Below are positions 29,274-39,690 of a DNA stretch of 64,000 bases, in pieces (position 1 is the stretch's first letter; each line of letters starts with the position of its first letter). The notes under the pieces were generated by a model. It was not told the DNA's origin, did not search any database, and worked only from the letters and a program-made list of their open reading frames with translations. This stretch comes from Yarrowia lipolytica (taxonomy: Eukaryota > Ascomycota > Dipodascomycetes > Dipodascales), in assembly GCF_001761485.1 (NCBI RefSeq), contig NC_090770.1, positions 2,170,001 through 2,234,000 on the forward strand, given 5' to 3'. The position numbers were made by a program, and so were the translations under genes.

Positions 29274-30821
29274 GATGGTGGTGTGTGTGTTTCTGTTTTG
29301 CTGGTGCTGTACCTGGTAAGTATCTACTTTGTACGTGCTGAGAGGGAGCTTTATTCTGATGACCCAAATTAGGTCTCCCCGAACTCACAACCTAACGTAA
29401 CGTGTGTGCCAACGTTATCCGGGTTGCAGACTGTGCAGGAAACGAAACAGCACAGAAGAATCATTACAGTTGACTGAAACAAGAGGGGGGCAAATTGCGG
29501 GGCAGTCACGTGATAGCTACCAACCCGCAGGCCGTAGAACCGCTTTGTATCTGATCCGCCCACCACATGGCCTCGTCGATGTACTGCTATCCACCATCAC
29601 TTGCTCCCCAGATCTACTCCTATGCACTTGCAAACAGAACCCTGACTTACCCCTTCTTCCCCACACACTGCATGCATGAACGTGATAATCTTCAACTTTA
29701 CCAAGGCACAGCCAAGTTAGCCGAGGTCCGTACCAGCAGTAGCCAACCAGAACAAATATAACGCGCCGGTTCCCCCTTATGTGTGTCTCTACCCCCTCTT
29801 CTCCACACCTCCTAAATTGTTATGTGGAAGATATTACATTGCGGTGAGACAGGGGTCACGTAGAGAGTCCAACACCCAATCCACCACTAATTACTGTTCT
29901 CTGGTGAACTATCGTCCTCCACCTCATCTATTGGGAGCAAAACAACATGATGCACTTCACCTGCAAAATTCCACTAAAACCAGCTACTGTACAAATATCG
30001 GAATGAGACGTGCTTGCCGCGTTCCAGAAACCAACCATGTGCCAAGCGTGGAGTGCACGGTGTATAGTTTGTTTGTTGGTATACCTCGGTTGGCCTTTGA
30101 TCTAGTGTCATTTGACCTATACTGTACCTTCCGAAAGAGGACTATTGATGACTCGTAACTGTATGTACTGGTGCGATACAGGATACAGTTGACAGCTCGG
30201 CCGTTATGGTGGTAGCCTTCTCCTGTTCTGGACCCAGTTCCCCAGATCAGCATACAGAGATGCGTGCTGTACAACTACCGGTACAAACAGAAAGGCGATC
30301 ACAGGTGAGTGAAATTTGGCGAACAGAAACGCGTAGTACTTGTACTCGCACCGTACTTGTAGCTACAATACTCGTAATTCGCCATAACCACAGCCTGTCA
30401 CTCGGTACATGCTTCACTCAGCCGTACGGACGCACTTTTCGATTAAGCCTATCTGCCGCTTGTGCCGATTGAGACCTGGATTAGGGTAGAAGATAATAGC
30501 ACTGTCGCTGGCGTGGGCCCGACGTTTTTCTGGTAAGGATAAGGAGAGATTTTGATTTGTTCATTTTCTCTTTTTCATCAGCTAATGTCAACAACTCTCT
30601 ATGACGAAACCTGAGAGGCATCAAGGGGTCGTGCTCATTTTAACTCGCTAAGGTAAAATGTGGACCGCCTTATTAATTACTCGACACCTTCAACAACACC
30701 TTTAACTGAAATTTGTTGGTTTCATAACTAAACCTAGTTGGCTTTCCAACACTTCAGTTGGCGTTGTTGAGTAGTGCAGGCGCCCCATCAGACTCCACTT
30801 CCCATACACCACCACCACAAG
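29274..30821. other. Divergent promoter region, peroxisomal carrier / PEX39-like gene
   Basis: About 1.55 kb with no credible gene. Contains clustered ACTTGTA/GTACTTG words near 30340-30370 and an ATTAGGGTAG box near 30480. Confidence 0.5.
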
Positions 30822-31232
30822 ATGCAAACGATTGAAACATATAATTTCGACAGTGATCCCGAGTTCAACAACGGCCTGAACGTCCTGCTGGCCAATGCCG
30901 GCACCACCCTCGAAGAGGAAAACAAAAAGGAGCAGGAGAGCGGACACAAGTCGGAGCTCATCATCAAGGCCAAGGAATTCTATCTCAACAGAATCAACAG
31001 CAGACAGCAGCAGCAAGGAACCACTCAGACAGAAGCAGCAGCATCTGGAGAGCCCACAATTACATACAGCGACCCGCCGCTGACAAAGCAGCTGTCTTAC
31101 GAGGAGCTGGTAGACCTCATCTCATCAGGAAAGGAAGTTCCGGGTATCCGGCAAATCCCCGACACGGTGCTGGGCCATGATGCATCTTCTGCTGCCACCA
31201 CAGACCGACCCAAGAAGCCCTGGGAGAAGTAA
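30822..31232 (+). CDS. PEX39: KPWE-domain protein, candidate Pex39 (PTS2 import helper)
   Basis: 136 residues from ATG 30822 (MQTIETYNFDSDPEF); 16 upstream codons of the open frame are leader. The N-terminal half is predicted helical and charged (LLIKAKEFYLNRINSRQQQQ-like). The C-terminal half carries LSYEELVDLISSGKEVPGIRQIP, then DTVL, a low-complexity spacer and the final RPKKPWEK. The helix followed by PGIxxIP and a terminal KPWE motif is the recently described KPWE domain shared by Pex39 and Pex13, shown in yeast and human cells to assist Pex7/PTS2 cargo import. In Yarrowia the PTS2 co-receptor is Pex20. The assignment rests on motif recognition, not on a search. No membrane segment or targeting signal is visible. 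Confidence 0.75.
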   Translation: MQTIETYNFDSDPEFNNGLNVLLANAGTTLEEENKKEQESGHKSELIIKAKEFYLNRINSRQQQQGTTQTEAAASGEPTITYSDPPLTKQLSYEELVDLISSGKEVPGIRQIPDTVLGHDASSAATTDRPKKPWEK

Positions 31233-31339
31233 ACTAACTGCTTGCACATTTGACAAGGGCTATAATGATTTTGTTAAGGGCTATATACATATTCTATATC
31301 TGATTTTTTATTGTTACACGCGATCTCTCCAGAGACCCG

Positions 31340-32293
31340 TTACTGGAGAATTCGCATAGTGGCCTCAAATACAACTAGTGCAATGGCGTTTGTAGGGAAA
31401 GACCGAATGAACGAAGGCATGAATCCTCGGAAGTAGCCTCTCCATCCCCATCGTTTGTACACGCTCTTGCATGCTGACCACCAGGTAGGGTACTTGGGGT
31501 TGATAACTGTGTCTGTCATGATCTGCTGCTTGACCACGTCGAAAGGGAAAGCAGTGACCCAGAAAATGGTGGCGGAGAAACCACCGGCCCAGAAGTTGAT
31601 AGTGGGCAAACCCATGTCTGTGCGCTTCTTCAGCTGCTTAGTGATCAGATCGTAGGATCCCCACCAGAAGAAAAAGTTGGTTCTGAACAGCATGGTAGAA
31701 AACAGACCCTTGTAAAGACCGGGAAGACCTCCCTGGGAAAGCAATTGCTTGGCACAGTTGATGGGGCCAGTGTAAAGCTTGGTCTTTGCGTCGTATTGGA
31801 CCTGAAGTCGGGCCTTGATGTGTTCAATGGGAGCTGCAACAAAGGACACAGTCCAACCAGCCCCGATACCTGCAATACCGCAACCAATGGTCGGCAGTTC
31901 GTAGTAGTCCTGGTAAACAGTGTCCTTGAGACATCTCTTGTAGTTGTGGTAAGAACCCAGCATGACGGAATCCATGATCATCCATCCTACCAGAGGAGGA
32001 GTAGCTCCCTTGTAGAGACCCCTGATTCCCTCGTTTCGCACAGTCTTAATCAGACAGTCAATGGGCCCCTTGAACTTTCCATCAGGCGCCGTTTGCATTC
32101 GCACCTTGATCGTATCGAAGGGGTGACCCGTCACCAGCTTGGACACACCTGAAAACACACCCGCAACGAAAGACATGTACTTGGGCGGCGGCTTGCACTC
32201 TGTGGGCATGTCTTTTGCAAGCGCACGGAGCTCGGCGTCGTGGATTTCCTCCTTGACATGTTGAATTTCCTGCTTGACTTTTTCGGAAACCAT
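31340..32293 (-). CDS. Mitochondrial carrier (SLC25 family, substrate unclear)
   Basis: 317 residues. A charged 35-residue N-terminal extension (VKQEIQHVKEEIHDAELRAL) precedes six membrane helices in three repeats with intact signatures HPFDTIKVRMQ, APIEHIKARLQ and FPFDVVKQQIM. The overall pattern (GHPFDTIKVRMQT, GLYKGATPPLVGW) places it near the carnitine/acylcarnitine and basic amino acid branch (SLC25A20/29/45, yeast Crc1/Ymc-like), but the contact-point residues were not checked well enough to name a substrate. It is convergent with the PEX39-like gene and divergent from EMC6. Confidence 0.85.
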   Translation of the reverse strand: MVSEKVKQEIQHVKEEIHDAELRALAKDMPTECKPPPKYMSFVAGVFSGVSKLVTGHPFDTIKVRMQTAPDGKFKGPIDCLIKTVRNEGIRGLYKGATPPLVGWMIMDSVMLGSYHNYKRCLKDTVYQDYYELPTIGCGIAGIGAGWTVSFVAAPIEHIKARLQVQYDAKTKLYTGPINCAKQLLSQGGLPGLYKGLFSTMLFRTNFFFWWGSYDLITKQLKKRTDMGLPTINFWAGGFSATIFWVTAFPFDVVKQQIMTDTVINPKYPTWWSACKSVYKRWGWRGYFRGFMPSFIRSFPTNAIALVVFEATMRILQ

Positions 32294-32670
32294 GGCGACA
32301 GCAAGTAGTCAAGTTTTGCGATCTCTCTTGGTTCAGATTCGAGATGACTCTCACTTAGTGTCGGAAGTTTATCAATGTTATAGTTGCGATATCCCGATGT
32401 CGCTGAAACTCGCTGACTTTGAGTGAAGTGAGTGGAGGGATGGGAATGAGCAATATAGCAGCCTGTTTTTGGTCTGTTTCAAGTCTCCAACTGATCGGAA
32501 CTTTCTTTGTGGGTCCCGTGACTCAAATCAGACTGCGCTTGTGCAAAAATTATTCTCTTGATTACTAATCCAATATCACTGCTGGCAGGTCTGCAACACA
32601 TGCACAACAACGTGCAGTTGGTACAAGTATTAACTAAGCGAAGAACATCACCCCGACGCCGAACATACAA
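32294..32670. other. Divergent promoter region carrier/EMC6
   Basis: 377 bp between two start codons. No coding potential seen. Confidence 0.5.
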
Positions 32671-33101
32671 ATGAACGCTCCACCACAGCAGGCCGATACC
32701 TCCACCGATGACTGGGCCGCCAACCCTCTGGCCGGCCAGAGCATTGCTGAGAACACCAAGGTGAGTACACCCGGACACCTATCAAGCCATTGACACCCAT
32801 CAGAACCATCAGCCACCAGCAATCACTACTAACACAGTCAATCCAGTACGTCCGAAGCGTGAGCTCACTAGCTATTGGCGTTGGTGCCGGAATCCTCCAT
32901 CTCGAGTCGTACTATGGCTTCCTCTTCTACGCCATTGCATCCACAATTGTCAGCATTCTCCTCTACACAGTGTCCTCGACAGGCAACCCTGGTCGATATT
33001 TCGTCTATCCCGTGAAACAGCTGTTTGTCGACGACATCTTCGCCGGTCTGTCGTCATTCCTCCTGATGTGGACCCTCTTTTATGAGCTCGTTGATGCTTA
33101 G
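32671..33101 (+). CDS. EMC6: ER membrane complex subunit Emc6, two exons
   Basis: Core membrane subunit of the EMC insertase, which inserts tail-anchored and multi-pass proteins in the ER. Exon 1 (32671-32760) codes MNAPPQQADTSTDDWAANPL and ends in AENTK before GTGAGT. Exon 2 (32838-33101) follows acceptor CTAACACAG and starts SIQYVRSVSSLAIGVGAGIL. The product has 117 residues; the family is about 110. It has three hydrophobic segments: LAIGVGAGILHL, FLFYAIASTIVSILLY and FAGLSSFLLMWTLFYELV. The blocks N-x-x-x-I-x-Y-x-R-S at the start of helix 1 and the final FLLMWTLFYxLV are typical of Emc6. The intron is only 77 nt. Confidence 0.92.
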
Positions 33102-33349
33102 ATAGACAAACCACTCGATTGTGATGTTCGCAATGTCACCACTCGGAAAATATAAAGAGCCACGGTGTCAATGATGTTCATGCGCTGTCATTCTTTGCAC
33201 CGTCTCCAATAAGTTATTTGTTATAAACAATACACCTCTATTTAATCGTTCTTGCCCAGTTGTGTGTCTCTTCCTCTGTACATACAGTTGGATAGCGGAA
33301 GTAACGGAGGCCTGCTCGTCTATATGGATGATCTATAATTTACACAAGG
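33102..33349. other. EMC6 3' flank
   Basis: Short AT-rich gap between the EMC6 stop and the rhomboid pseudogene; nothing else seen. Confidence 0.45.
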
Positions 33350-34324
33350 GTAAAAGGTACTGGGCTATTGCTTCTTTTGCTCCCTTTGCTCTCGTATCTA
33401 GGATCGTATCTGGTTAACAGGCCATGGAACCAATAAGAGCCACCATGCGTCAATAGACGGGGAAATGGAGAAGAAATTAAAGAGGTCATTAGGGAAGACG
33501 GAACAGAAAACACCAACAACGGAGAAGATGGCTCCGGAGGCACCAAGAGACATTGTGGCTCGACCGAGGAAGGGACTGCACGAACATGTTGTGCAAGAAG
33601 ATACAACAGAGATCATGTACATTTGGCAAAACCAGAAAGATTCCATGGTCATAATAACAGGCACGCCAAACTGATAGAGAACAAGCATGTTGACGAAGAA
33701 ACACCCGAACTCCTGGGGGGAGAAGACGGGTCCAATAAGCTGAGCAGGTCGGAAACCGGGGCCGGTCTTGAGAAGCATGTTCTCGAACATGAGTCGGATG
33801 ATCCAGGGATTAGAGAGCTTTCACAACATGAAGAAGGCGGTATTGACACCGATGATGGCAGAGATCACCCAGTCGGGCCGCTGCGCAAGCCGTCTAATGG
33901 GAGTGTACTCGAATAACAGAGGGAAGGCAAAGTGGAAGACAACGAAGGTGTTGATAGAGATGGCCAGAGCTTTGGCCAAAAATGTACTTGGTGGGATCAC
34001 CTCCTGAGTAAATCCTTCGGGCACCATCGCCGTAAGCAAAGTTGGTGAAAGGTCGAGCAGTGAAGACGCCCTTTGTGTTGTATGCACACGTCTTTGTATC
34101 GTTATTGAGCGAATTAGTTTTCCGCTGGTCTCATTCAGTCTGTCCGCAATGCCGCTTCGCTTGCCAAGTCACTGCTTCTGTCGGAACATGGTGTTGATCT
34201 GGCCAGGGGTAGGACCGACCACATTCTTGACAATGTGGTTGGAGGTGGGACCCAGAGTCTGAGTACTCTTCCAGAAACCAGGAGTCAGTCTCCCCAGAAC
34301 AATGCTGCCTCTGAAAAAGTTCAT
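33350..34324 (-). pseudogene. Decayed copy of a mitochondrial rhomboid protease (Pcp1/PARL type)
   Basis: Rhomboid-like peptide pieces lie in order but in different frames. From ATG 34324: MNFFRGSIVLGRLTPGFW and onward to an in-frame TGA after codon 51. Then comes a piece with LAKALAISINTFVVFHF and WVISAIIGVNTAFFML, followed by FRPAQLIGPVFSPQEFG, FFVNMLVLYQFG and ATMSLGASGAIFSVVG. Last is a piece beginning IDAWW and running out of frame. GASG, the catalytic serine motif, is still readable, but the histidine expected in HxxFxH before N-M is gone (SPQEFGCFF). At least three breaks are needed to explain the frames. A functional paralogue presumably lies elsewhere. The order and density of matches make a chance hit unlikely. 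It is a host gene remnant, probably a duplicate released from selection. Confidence 0.8.
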
Positions 34325-34691
34325 GGTGGACAGTTGTGATGAGCACTGGTTGGAGCAACATCCATCTCCTCGACTTCTCCAAGCCTACGTACGAAAATGC
34401 AGTAGCAGGCAGGTTGGCTTACAAATCGAGAGATAGGAGAGTGCATTGAAGAACTAAGGATATATATAAGAAGACATCCTTCTTATATACAGTAACTACT
34501 GTATATACGTGGGGTGATAATAATACAGGTTGGGAACTGATACGAGGATATGGGGGGAAGCAAAAGCAAAAACCACAGATGAGTAGTGTAAGTGACTTTT
34601 CTTTGTAAGTCCTGTTGTAGCTACAAGTACTTGTAACATAGCCCCGTTGTTGAGTCCATTGACAAGCGCATTAAAATCCTATTAAATGTTT
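34325..34691. other. Gap with hairpin and short palindromes, YPP1 3' flank
   Basis: Holds an 11-bp perfect stem (34463-34473 with 34479-34489, 5-nt loop), immediately followed by TACAGTA-ac-TACTGTA. Also present is a perfect 14-bp palindrome TACAAGTACTTGTA at 34622-34635. No gene. Confidence 0.6.
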
Positions 34692-37632
34692 CTAGATACA
34701 GACGGAGTAGTTTCGAACGGGTCGTGCCTCCTCATACTTTACACTCTGCCACAGAGCGTCCCGAATACACTCCATGTTGCCCTGAATCTCATAAGCTCGA
34801 GACAGCAGCCACCAGGCCTCAGCACAGTCAAATCCGTTGCCGGTTCGAGTTACAGACTCAAGCACGGAGGTGACACGAGCCAGAGCAGCTCGTTCGTCTC
34901 TGTCAGAAATGAACAGCGAAGTGGTGGGCTTCTCGATCTTCTTTTCTGTAGCAAGAGCCTGAGTAGGCTTCTTCGCAATGGAGGGGGTAGCAGGAGTCAC
35001 AGCTCCACTGAAACCGTTCTCAGTGCCTCCGTTGATAGACTCATCAAGTTCAGGCTTCTTGGGCTCAATGTTGCTAGCCTGGTCGTCAGGATCTATCGCA
35101 TCAATGATAACGTTGGACAGGGCAATAGCACTTGCCAGAGAGTCAGGTCGAGTGTCCAGAGCGTTCTCCACCTCGTCAAGAGCCTGCTGCGGTCGCAATG
35201 CCACCTTCATGAGCAGAGAGAGCTGGATTCGCGTAGAGGCAGTGGGCCCATCAACTGACTCGGCCTGCACGATGGCCTGCTCACTTTCGTGGACGAGACC
35301 GGCACGTCGATAAATGGCAGCAGCCCACAACCAAAGAATTCGGTGGAGTAATGTGGGGAAGCCAGCAGGCACAGATGAGCTGCCAGCAGAGGTAGGAGCA
35401 ACTGGAGCACTATGTTGATGACCATTTTGGTGAGCGGCAGCAGCAGGCTCTTCCTTCTTCTTTCGTCGCAACACCTTGGAGAACCGTCTACCGGTGGAAG
35501 AAGAGCTCTGGTGTGTAGGCGACACGGAGGGGGCAGTGGCCTGGGTAGCAGTAGAAGGCTTCTGTTTGTGTCCAGGGGTAGGAGCAGCTCCAAAGTAAGC
35601 TCCGAACAGAGCAAACACGTCCTTGAGCAGAGGCAGAATTGCATCGAGACCCTGGTCGGCCTCTCGAATCGCAATCTCGGTCATCTTGAGCTCAATGAGC
35701 TTCTCCTTGAGAGAGTTGGAAGAGGGAGAAGAGAATCGGTCCAGAGTTCCAACAGCCACCTGGATAGCAGCCTGGTAGTCTCCAACGGCAGACAGAAGCA
35801 GAGCAAGCAGATGCCACGACTCAACATGGTCCAGGTTGACAGCCAGCGAGTTTCGCAGCACTTCAATGGCAGGCACGGTTTGACGAGTCTTGGCAAGCAG
35901 ATATGCGTAGTCAAATGCCGGCTCGGCAGCCGGGAGACCCTGAACAGCTCGCTGGAAGGATTTGCAGGCCAGAGCCACGTGCTTTTCTCGGTCCTCAGTC
36001 TCGGTGGCGGCGGACAGGGCGTACAGGGAGTAGGCTCGGCCAATAGCGTAGTCAGCTCGTCCGTATGCTCGCTGCGAGTGCTGCGATCTGTGGTGAAATG
36101 CGGGAGACAGCCACTCCAACAGCCTGTCGGCAGTCTTCTTAGCAGCGTTTCCATCCTTGTAAACGTTAGTCTGGATTCTGAGCGCATCACTGAAGGCCTC
36201 GATAATGGAGAAATCGTCAATGTCCTCATGGGCGCCGGCCTCATTTTTGATTCGGGCGTGCTCCTCGTAGTCCATGAAGACCTCGAAAGAAGCAAGAGCC
36301 TCTCTGTCGTGTCCAAGAGCTGCGAGAATGGCCACCAGCGATCGCATGAGCACTCGCGAGTGGTATGTCTTCTCGATGCCTCGTCTCACCGATTCGAGCA
36401 TCTTGAGAGTGCTGACAGGGTCTCCAATAACTCGGCCGGTTGTGGGGTTGAACTGGTTGGACACTCGCCAATTGGCAACAAGCATATCTGTGTAGCCCTC
36501 GATGGCGGCGTTGGAGTCGGTGGCCTTGGGGATACCTCCGGAGGTTGTGGACTGGGAGTCTAGCAGCTTCTCAAAGTTCTGTAGAGTTTCCTTGGACTCC
36601 TTGGCCAGCTCAGGGTTGGGGCCCGACTCTCGCTGGATACCATTGAGGATCAGCAGATGGGTGTGAAGCTGGTTTAACTGTCGCTGGTGCAGATCGCCGG
36701 CTGACAGCTTGGTCGAAAGTTTGCTCTTGGACAACATATCTGTGATTCGGCCGTACGATCTGAGCGAGTCCAGGGCCCAGTCCTGGTTGGCGGGCAGCTG
36801 GGACGCGCACAGGATCGAGTTTCGGTAGTAAAGCCGCTCAGCCCACACCAGCGCCTCAGGGGAGTTTCCAATTGAGTCGTTGATGAGATGTGACGTGGAG
36901 GCGTAGACGGAGATGGCCTGGTCAATTTCACCGAGCACCTCAAAGGCAGTTCCCAGAATGGCGGCCCGTCTCACAAGTCCAATATCTGTGTAGTGGTATC
37001 GGAAAGAGGGAATGGCGTCGATTTCGCTAATGTCGTTAAGCAACTGCACAACCTCCTTGGGTTCTCGGAGCAACAAGTCTGTGTGTGCGAGAGCCAGATT
37101 GTAGAAGAATGTTTCCTCAGTGTCAAAGTTGGAGGTGTCGACATTCTGGAGGGTGGTTTGAATGGCCTGGAGCTTCTCGACGGGGATTGCCGATGTGGGA
37201 GACAGGTAGTCGGACACGTTGTAGTCGAGGAACAGGGTCACCAGGTTAGTGTCTTCCAGAGCCACTGTAGCAATTCCTGTGTTAGAGTCGTGAGAGCGAA
37301 CTTGTGCATATACCTCAGTTGTACCTCAGTTGTGTCTCAAGTGACGTGTGGTGTTTTTGGCCGGTTGTGTGTGTGTGTTGCTTGTAGATTTCCGTCGTTT
37401 GGGGTCTTGTAGATTCACTTGTCGTCTGTTTCTGTATTCTCATACTCACCTCCATATTCCGGACATTCGTGGTGGATCTTTTGGACCAGCGAGGGCACCA
37501 GGGTCAGGTTTCCGAGGGTCCGGGCCTCGTCGAGCTGCGACACGAGCTGGTTCTTGGGCTGCTGGGTTAGCATTGGCGGTTGTCGTCGTTGGAAACAGTC
37601 GAGATACTCACAATCGAAGGCATATCGGTCAT
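34692..37632 (-). CDS. YPP1: Ypp1 (TTC7-like), scaffold of the Stt4 PI4-kinase complex, three exons
   Basis: Plasma-membrane TPR protein that with Efr3 recruits the PI 4-kinase Stt4 and is involved in endocytic cargo transport. The main exon (37276-34692) has no ATG at its conserved start (LEDTNLVTLFLDYNVSDYLS). Two short upstream exons were found. Exon 1 (37632-37612) codes MTDMPSI and ends in GTGAGT. Exon 2 (37561-37450) follows CTAACCCAG, reads QPKNQLVSQLDEARTLGNL through HHECPEYGG and ends in GTGAGT. Exon 3 follows CTAACACAG. All joins are in phase, giving 905 residues. The body is a helical TPR solenoid; a Ser/Pro/Ala-rich insert with a basic KVLRRKKKEE patch lies about two-thirds along. 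The end LLSRAYEIQGNMECIRDALW is typical of TTC7/Ypp1. Confidence 0.88.
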
Positions 37633-38756
37633 GGTCGGAGGAGGAGGGAATGCTGTTCTTTACTGGCCACTTTGAGTTTGGGACCGCAGAACGCAACAAG
37701 GGGCGCGCGGGGATCTGGCGTGAAAAAGCTGAGATGCGATGAAGGCTTCGAACGCAGTTCACGTGCTAGCCGGGATGAGCCAATACCTGCATCCGGGGCG
37801 TATTGTCGGCAACCCAGCATTATAAGGCCATTTTTGTGCGCAATATTTGCCTGTAACCACACGCTTCTCTTTACAGTCCGACATCACCGTGGCCCTCTCC
37901 CCCGGTCCATAGTACAGTAATTTAAAAATGGAGCGAATCACCCCTCGACCTAGGACCCTAATGGGTAACAGAGTTCAACAAAAGGGCTTGGGCTCTACAC
38001 TGTGCGCCCCACCCTTGCAAGCCTGAAATAATTAGCAGATAGACTTAATTAGCGAACAAGCATATAGACACATTCCCACAAGGGCACGGGACATGTGGGG
38101 AAGCCGTGTGTCTCAGGTGCCACAGCAGACAACCCAATGAAATGGCGTACACGTCCTAAGCGAGACAAGACCCGAGACGCAAAGTCCAGCCCCTTGTGGC
38201 AGGGATCGACATGTCTAGCATCCCCACATTTTTTAAACGTCGGAAGCTATTACGCGCTCGCTACTGGTCCCTCCCGGATATACAGCTCACTCATGTGAAA
38301 AGGTCCATCATGCACGAATACGACACATTTTGCCTATTAGAAGGATAAGACGCTATATTGAGACCAGACAAGGTGAGACCTGCACTAATGGACACTGACC
38401 CCTGTAAGCCCAACAAAACCCAGAGTCCACCCACACACTGTCATACGCTCGTACATCTTGAACACACCGAACTTGTACTCTATCATTGCTCATTGTACTC
38501 TATGGGAGCTACTTGTATAAGGATGGTTTATGATAGTGGGGACCAAGTTTCGAGTCTGGTGGCTGTACAAGTACGAGTACGAGTACACTCAACTCGAATG
38601 GACAACCATTATACCGTTCGTGTACTGCAGCAGTAGCCCCAACACCATCCACCCACCATGCCATACCTCCATTCTGTTGATGTTTGCACTGGTATGTACT
38701 ACTCGTACAGACAGTAGTCGCCTGCCGTACGAATACCTGTAGCTTCGTGAAAGATG
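37633..38756. other. Intergenic region YPP1/MOG1
   Basis: 1.1 kb. YPP1 promoter, then unassigned sequence with GTACAAGTAC/GAGTAC word clusters near 38565-38600. No gene recognised. Confidence 0.5.
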
Positions 38757-39251
38757 CTAACCAAACAGATTCCAGTCGTTAACCTTGAAGGACTTGGCAA
38801 TCTCCTTCAGCCGTTCATAGCCCTCCTGGGCCCGCTCGCCCTTGAGAACATTGTAGCTGATGACAATGTCGGTGGAAACCTTCTCCAGTCTGATGAGCGC
38901 CACGCAGATGGTCACCTTGGTCAGCTCCTCGGACTCCTTGCCCCATTTCTTGGTCTCCTGTTCTCCCAGACAGGTCCAGATGGGGTACTCGGTCCCCTGG
39001 AGCTGTTCCGAGGTCACGATCCGCGATTCGCCGCCGTTAATGGCCACAATCTCGCCAAAATGGGTCTTGATTGCGGTGTCGTCTGCATCCGAAATCTTCT
39101 CGAGAATATCGAAAATCAGCGACTCCTCAGCGGGTCCATCGTCGACAAAAACCTCCTGGGTGTCGGGCACCTGACGGAATTGACTGGCGTCGGCAAACGA
39201 TGTGGGCACCAGGGCCGTTAGAGCCCCTCCAAACAGTTCTTTGGTGTTCAT
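38757..39251 (-). CDS. MOG1: Ran-binding nuclear import factor Mog1
   Basis: Small protein that binds Ran/Gsp1 and stimulates nucleotide release to keep nuclear import running. 164 residues. Family marks are the N-terminal ELFGGALTALVPTSFADASQFRQVPDTQEVF, with the invariant P-x-x-F-x-D-x-S-x-x-R-x-V-P-D-x-Q-E-V-x, and the following acidic DDGPAEESLIFDILE. The C-terminal beta strands include VTICVALIRLEKVSTDIVISYN. Yeast Mog1 has 218 and human 186 residues, so the protein is compact but complete. Confidence 0.93.
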   Translation of the reverse strand: MNTKELFGGALTALVPTSFADASQFRQVPDTQEVFVDDGPAEESLIFDILEKISDADDTAIKTHFGEIVAINGGESRIVTSEQLQGTEYPIWTCLGEQETKKWGKESEELTKVTICVALIRLEKVSTDIVISYNVLKGERAQEGYERLKEIAKSFKVNDWNLFG

Positions 39252-39690
39252 GATTTTTTTTGTTGTTAAGGCGGAAGAGATTAACTCAAAATCTCACCTT
39301 ACATGCAGTCCAGTGCGATACAGAGAGACCAGGTGCCCGGCCTGCATTGAGCATAAAAAACAAATAAGCAATTGGAGGGTGGGCTAGCCACAGTGCCAGG
39401 AACCCGTTTCGGGATGTGGGGAAACCCGTGGGGCAATTTGCGAGGAGCAACCCTCTGGAATATTATTTGCACCAAAGACACAATTATGATCGTATCAACA
39501 GGCACCACCCCGAGTACACGTAATGCCTCACCCCACCTGTGAGTAATTGGTTCATGCATTTGACGTGTTTAGTTAACAATCTATAGCTAGCTACTTGTTG
39601 CACCGTAGCTGGTCGCCACCTTACCTTGTGCTTTGTGGCAAGACCCCCATGCTCTCTGTGGGGAACATCTCACTCTACCAATTCCATCAA
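39252..39690. other. MOG1 promoter region
   Basis: 439 bp, no coding potential seen. Confidence 0.45.

Noticed and set aside
35412-36563. 383-residue plus-strand frame over YPP1
   Set aside because: Shadow frame of codon-biased YPP1; no recognisable domain.
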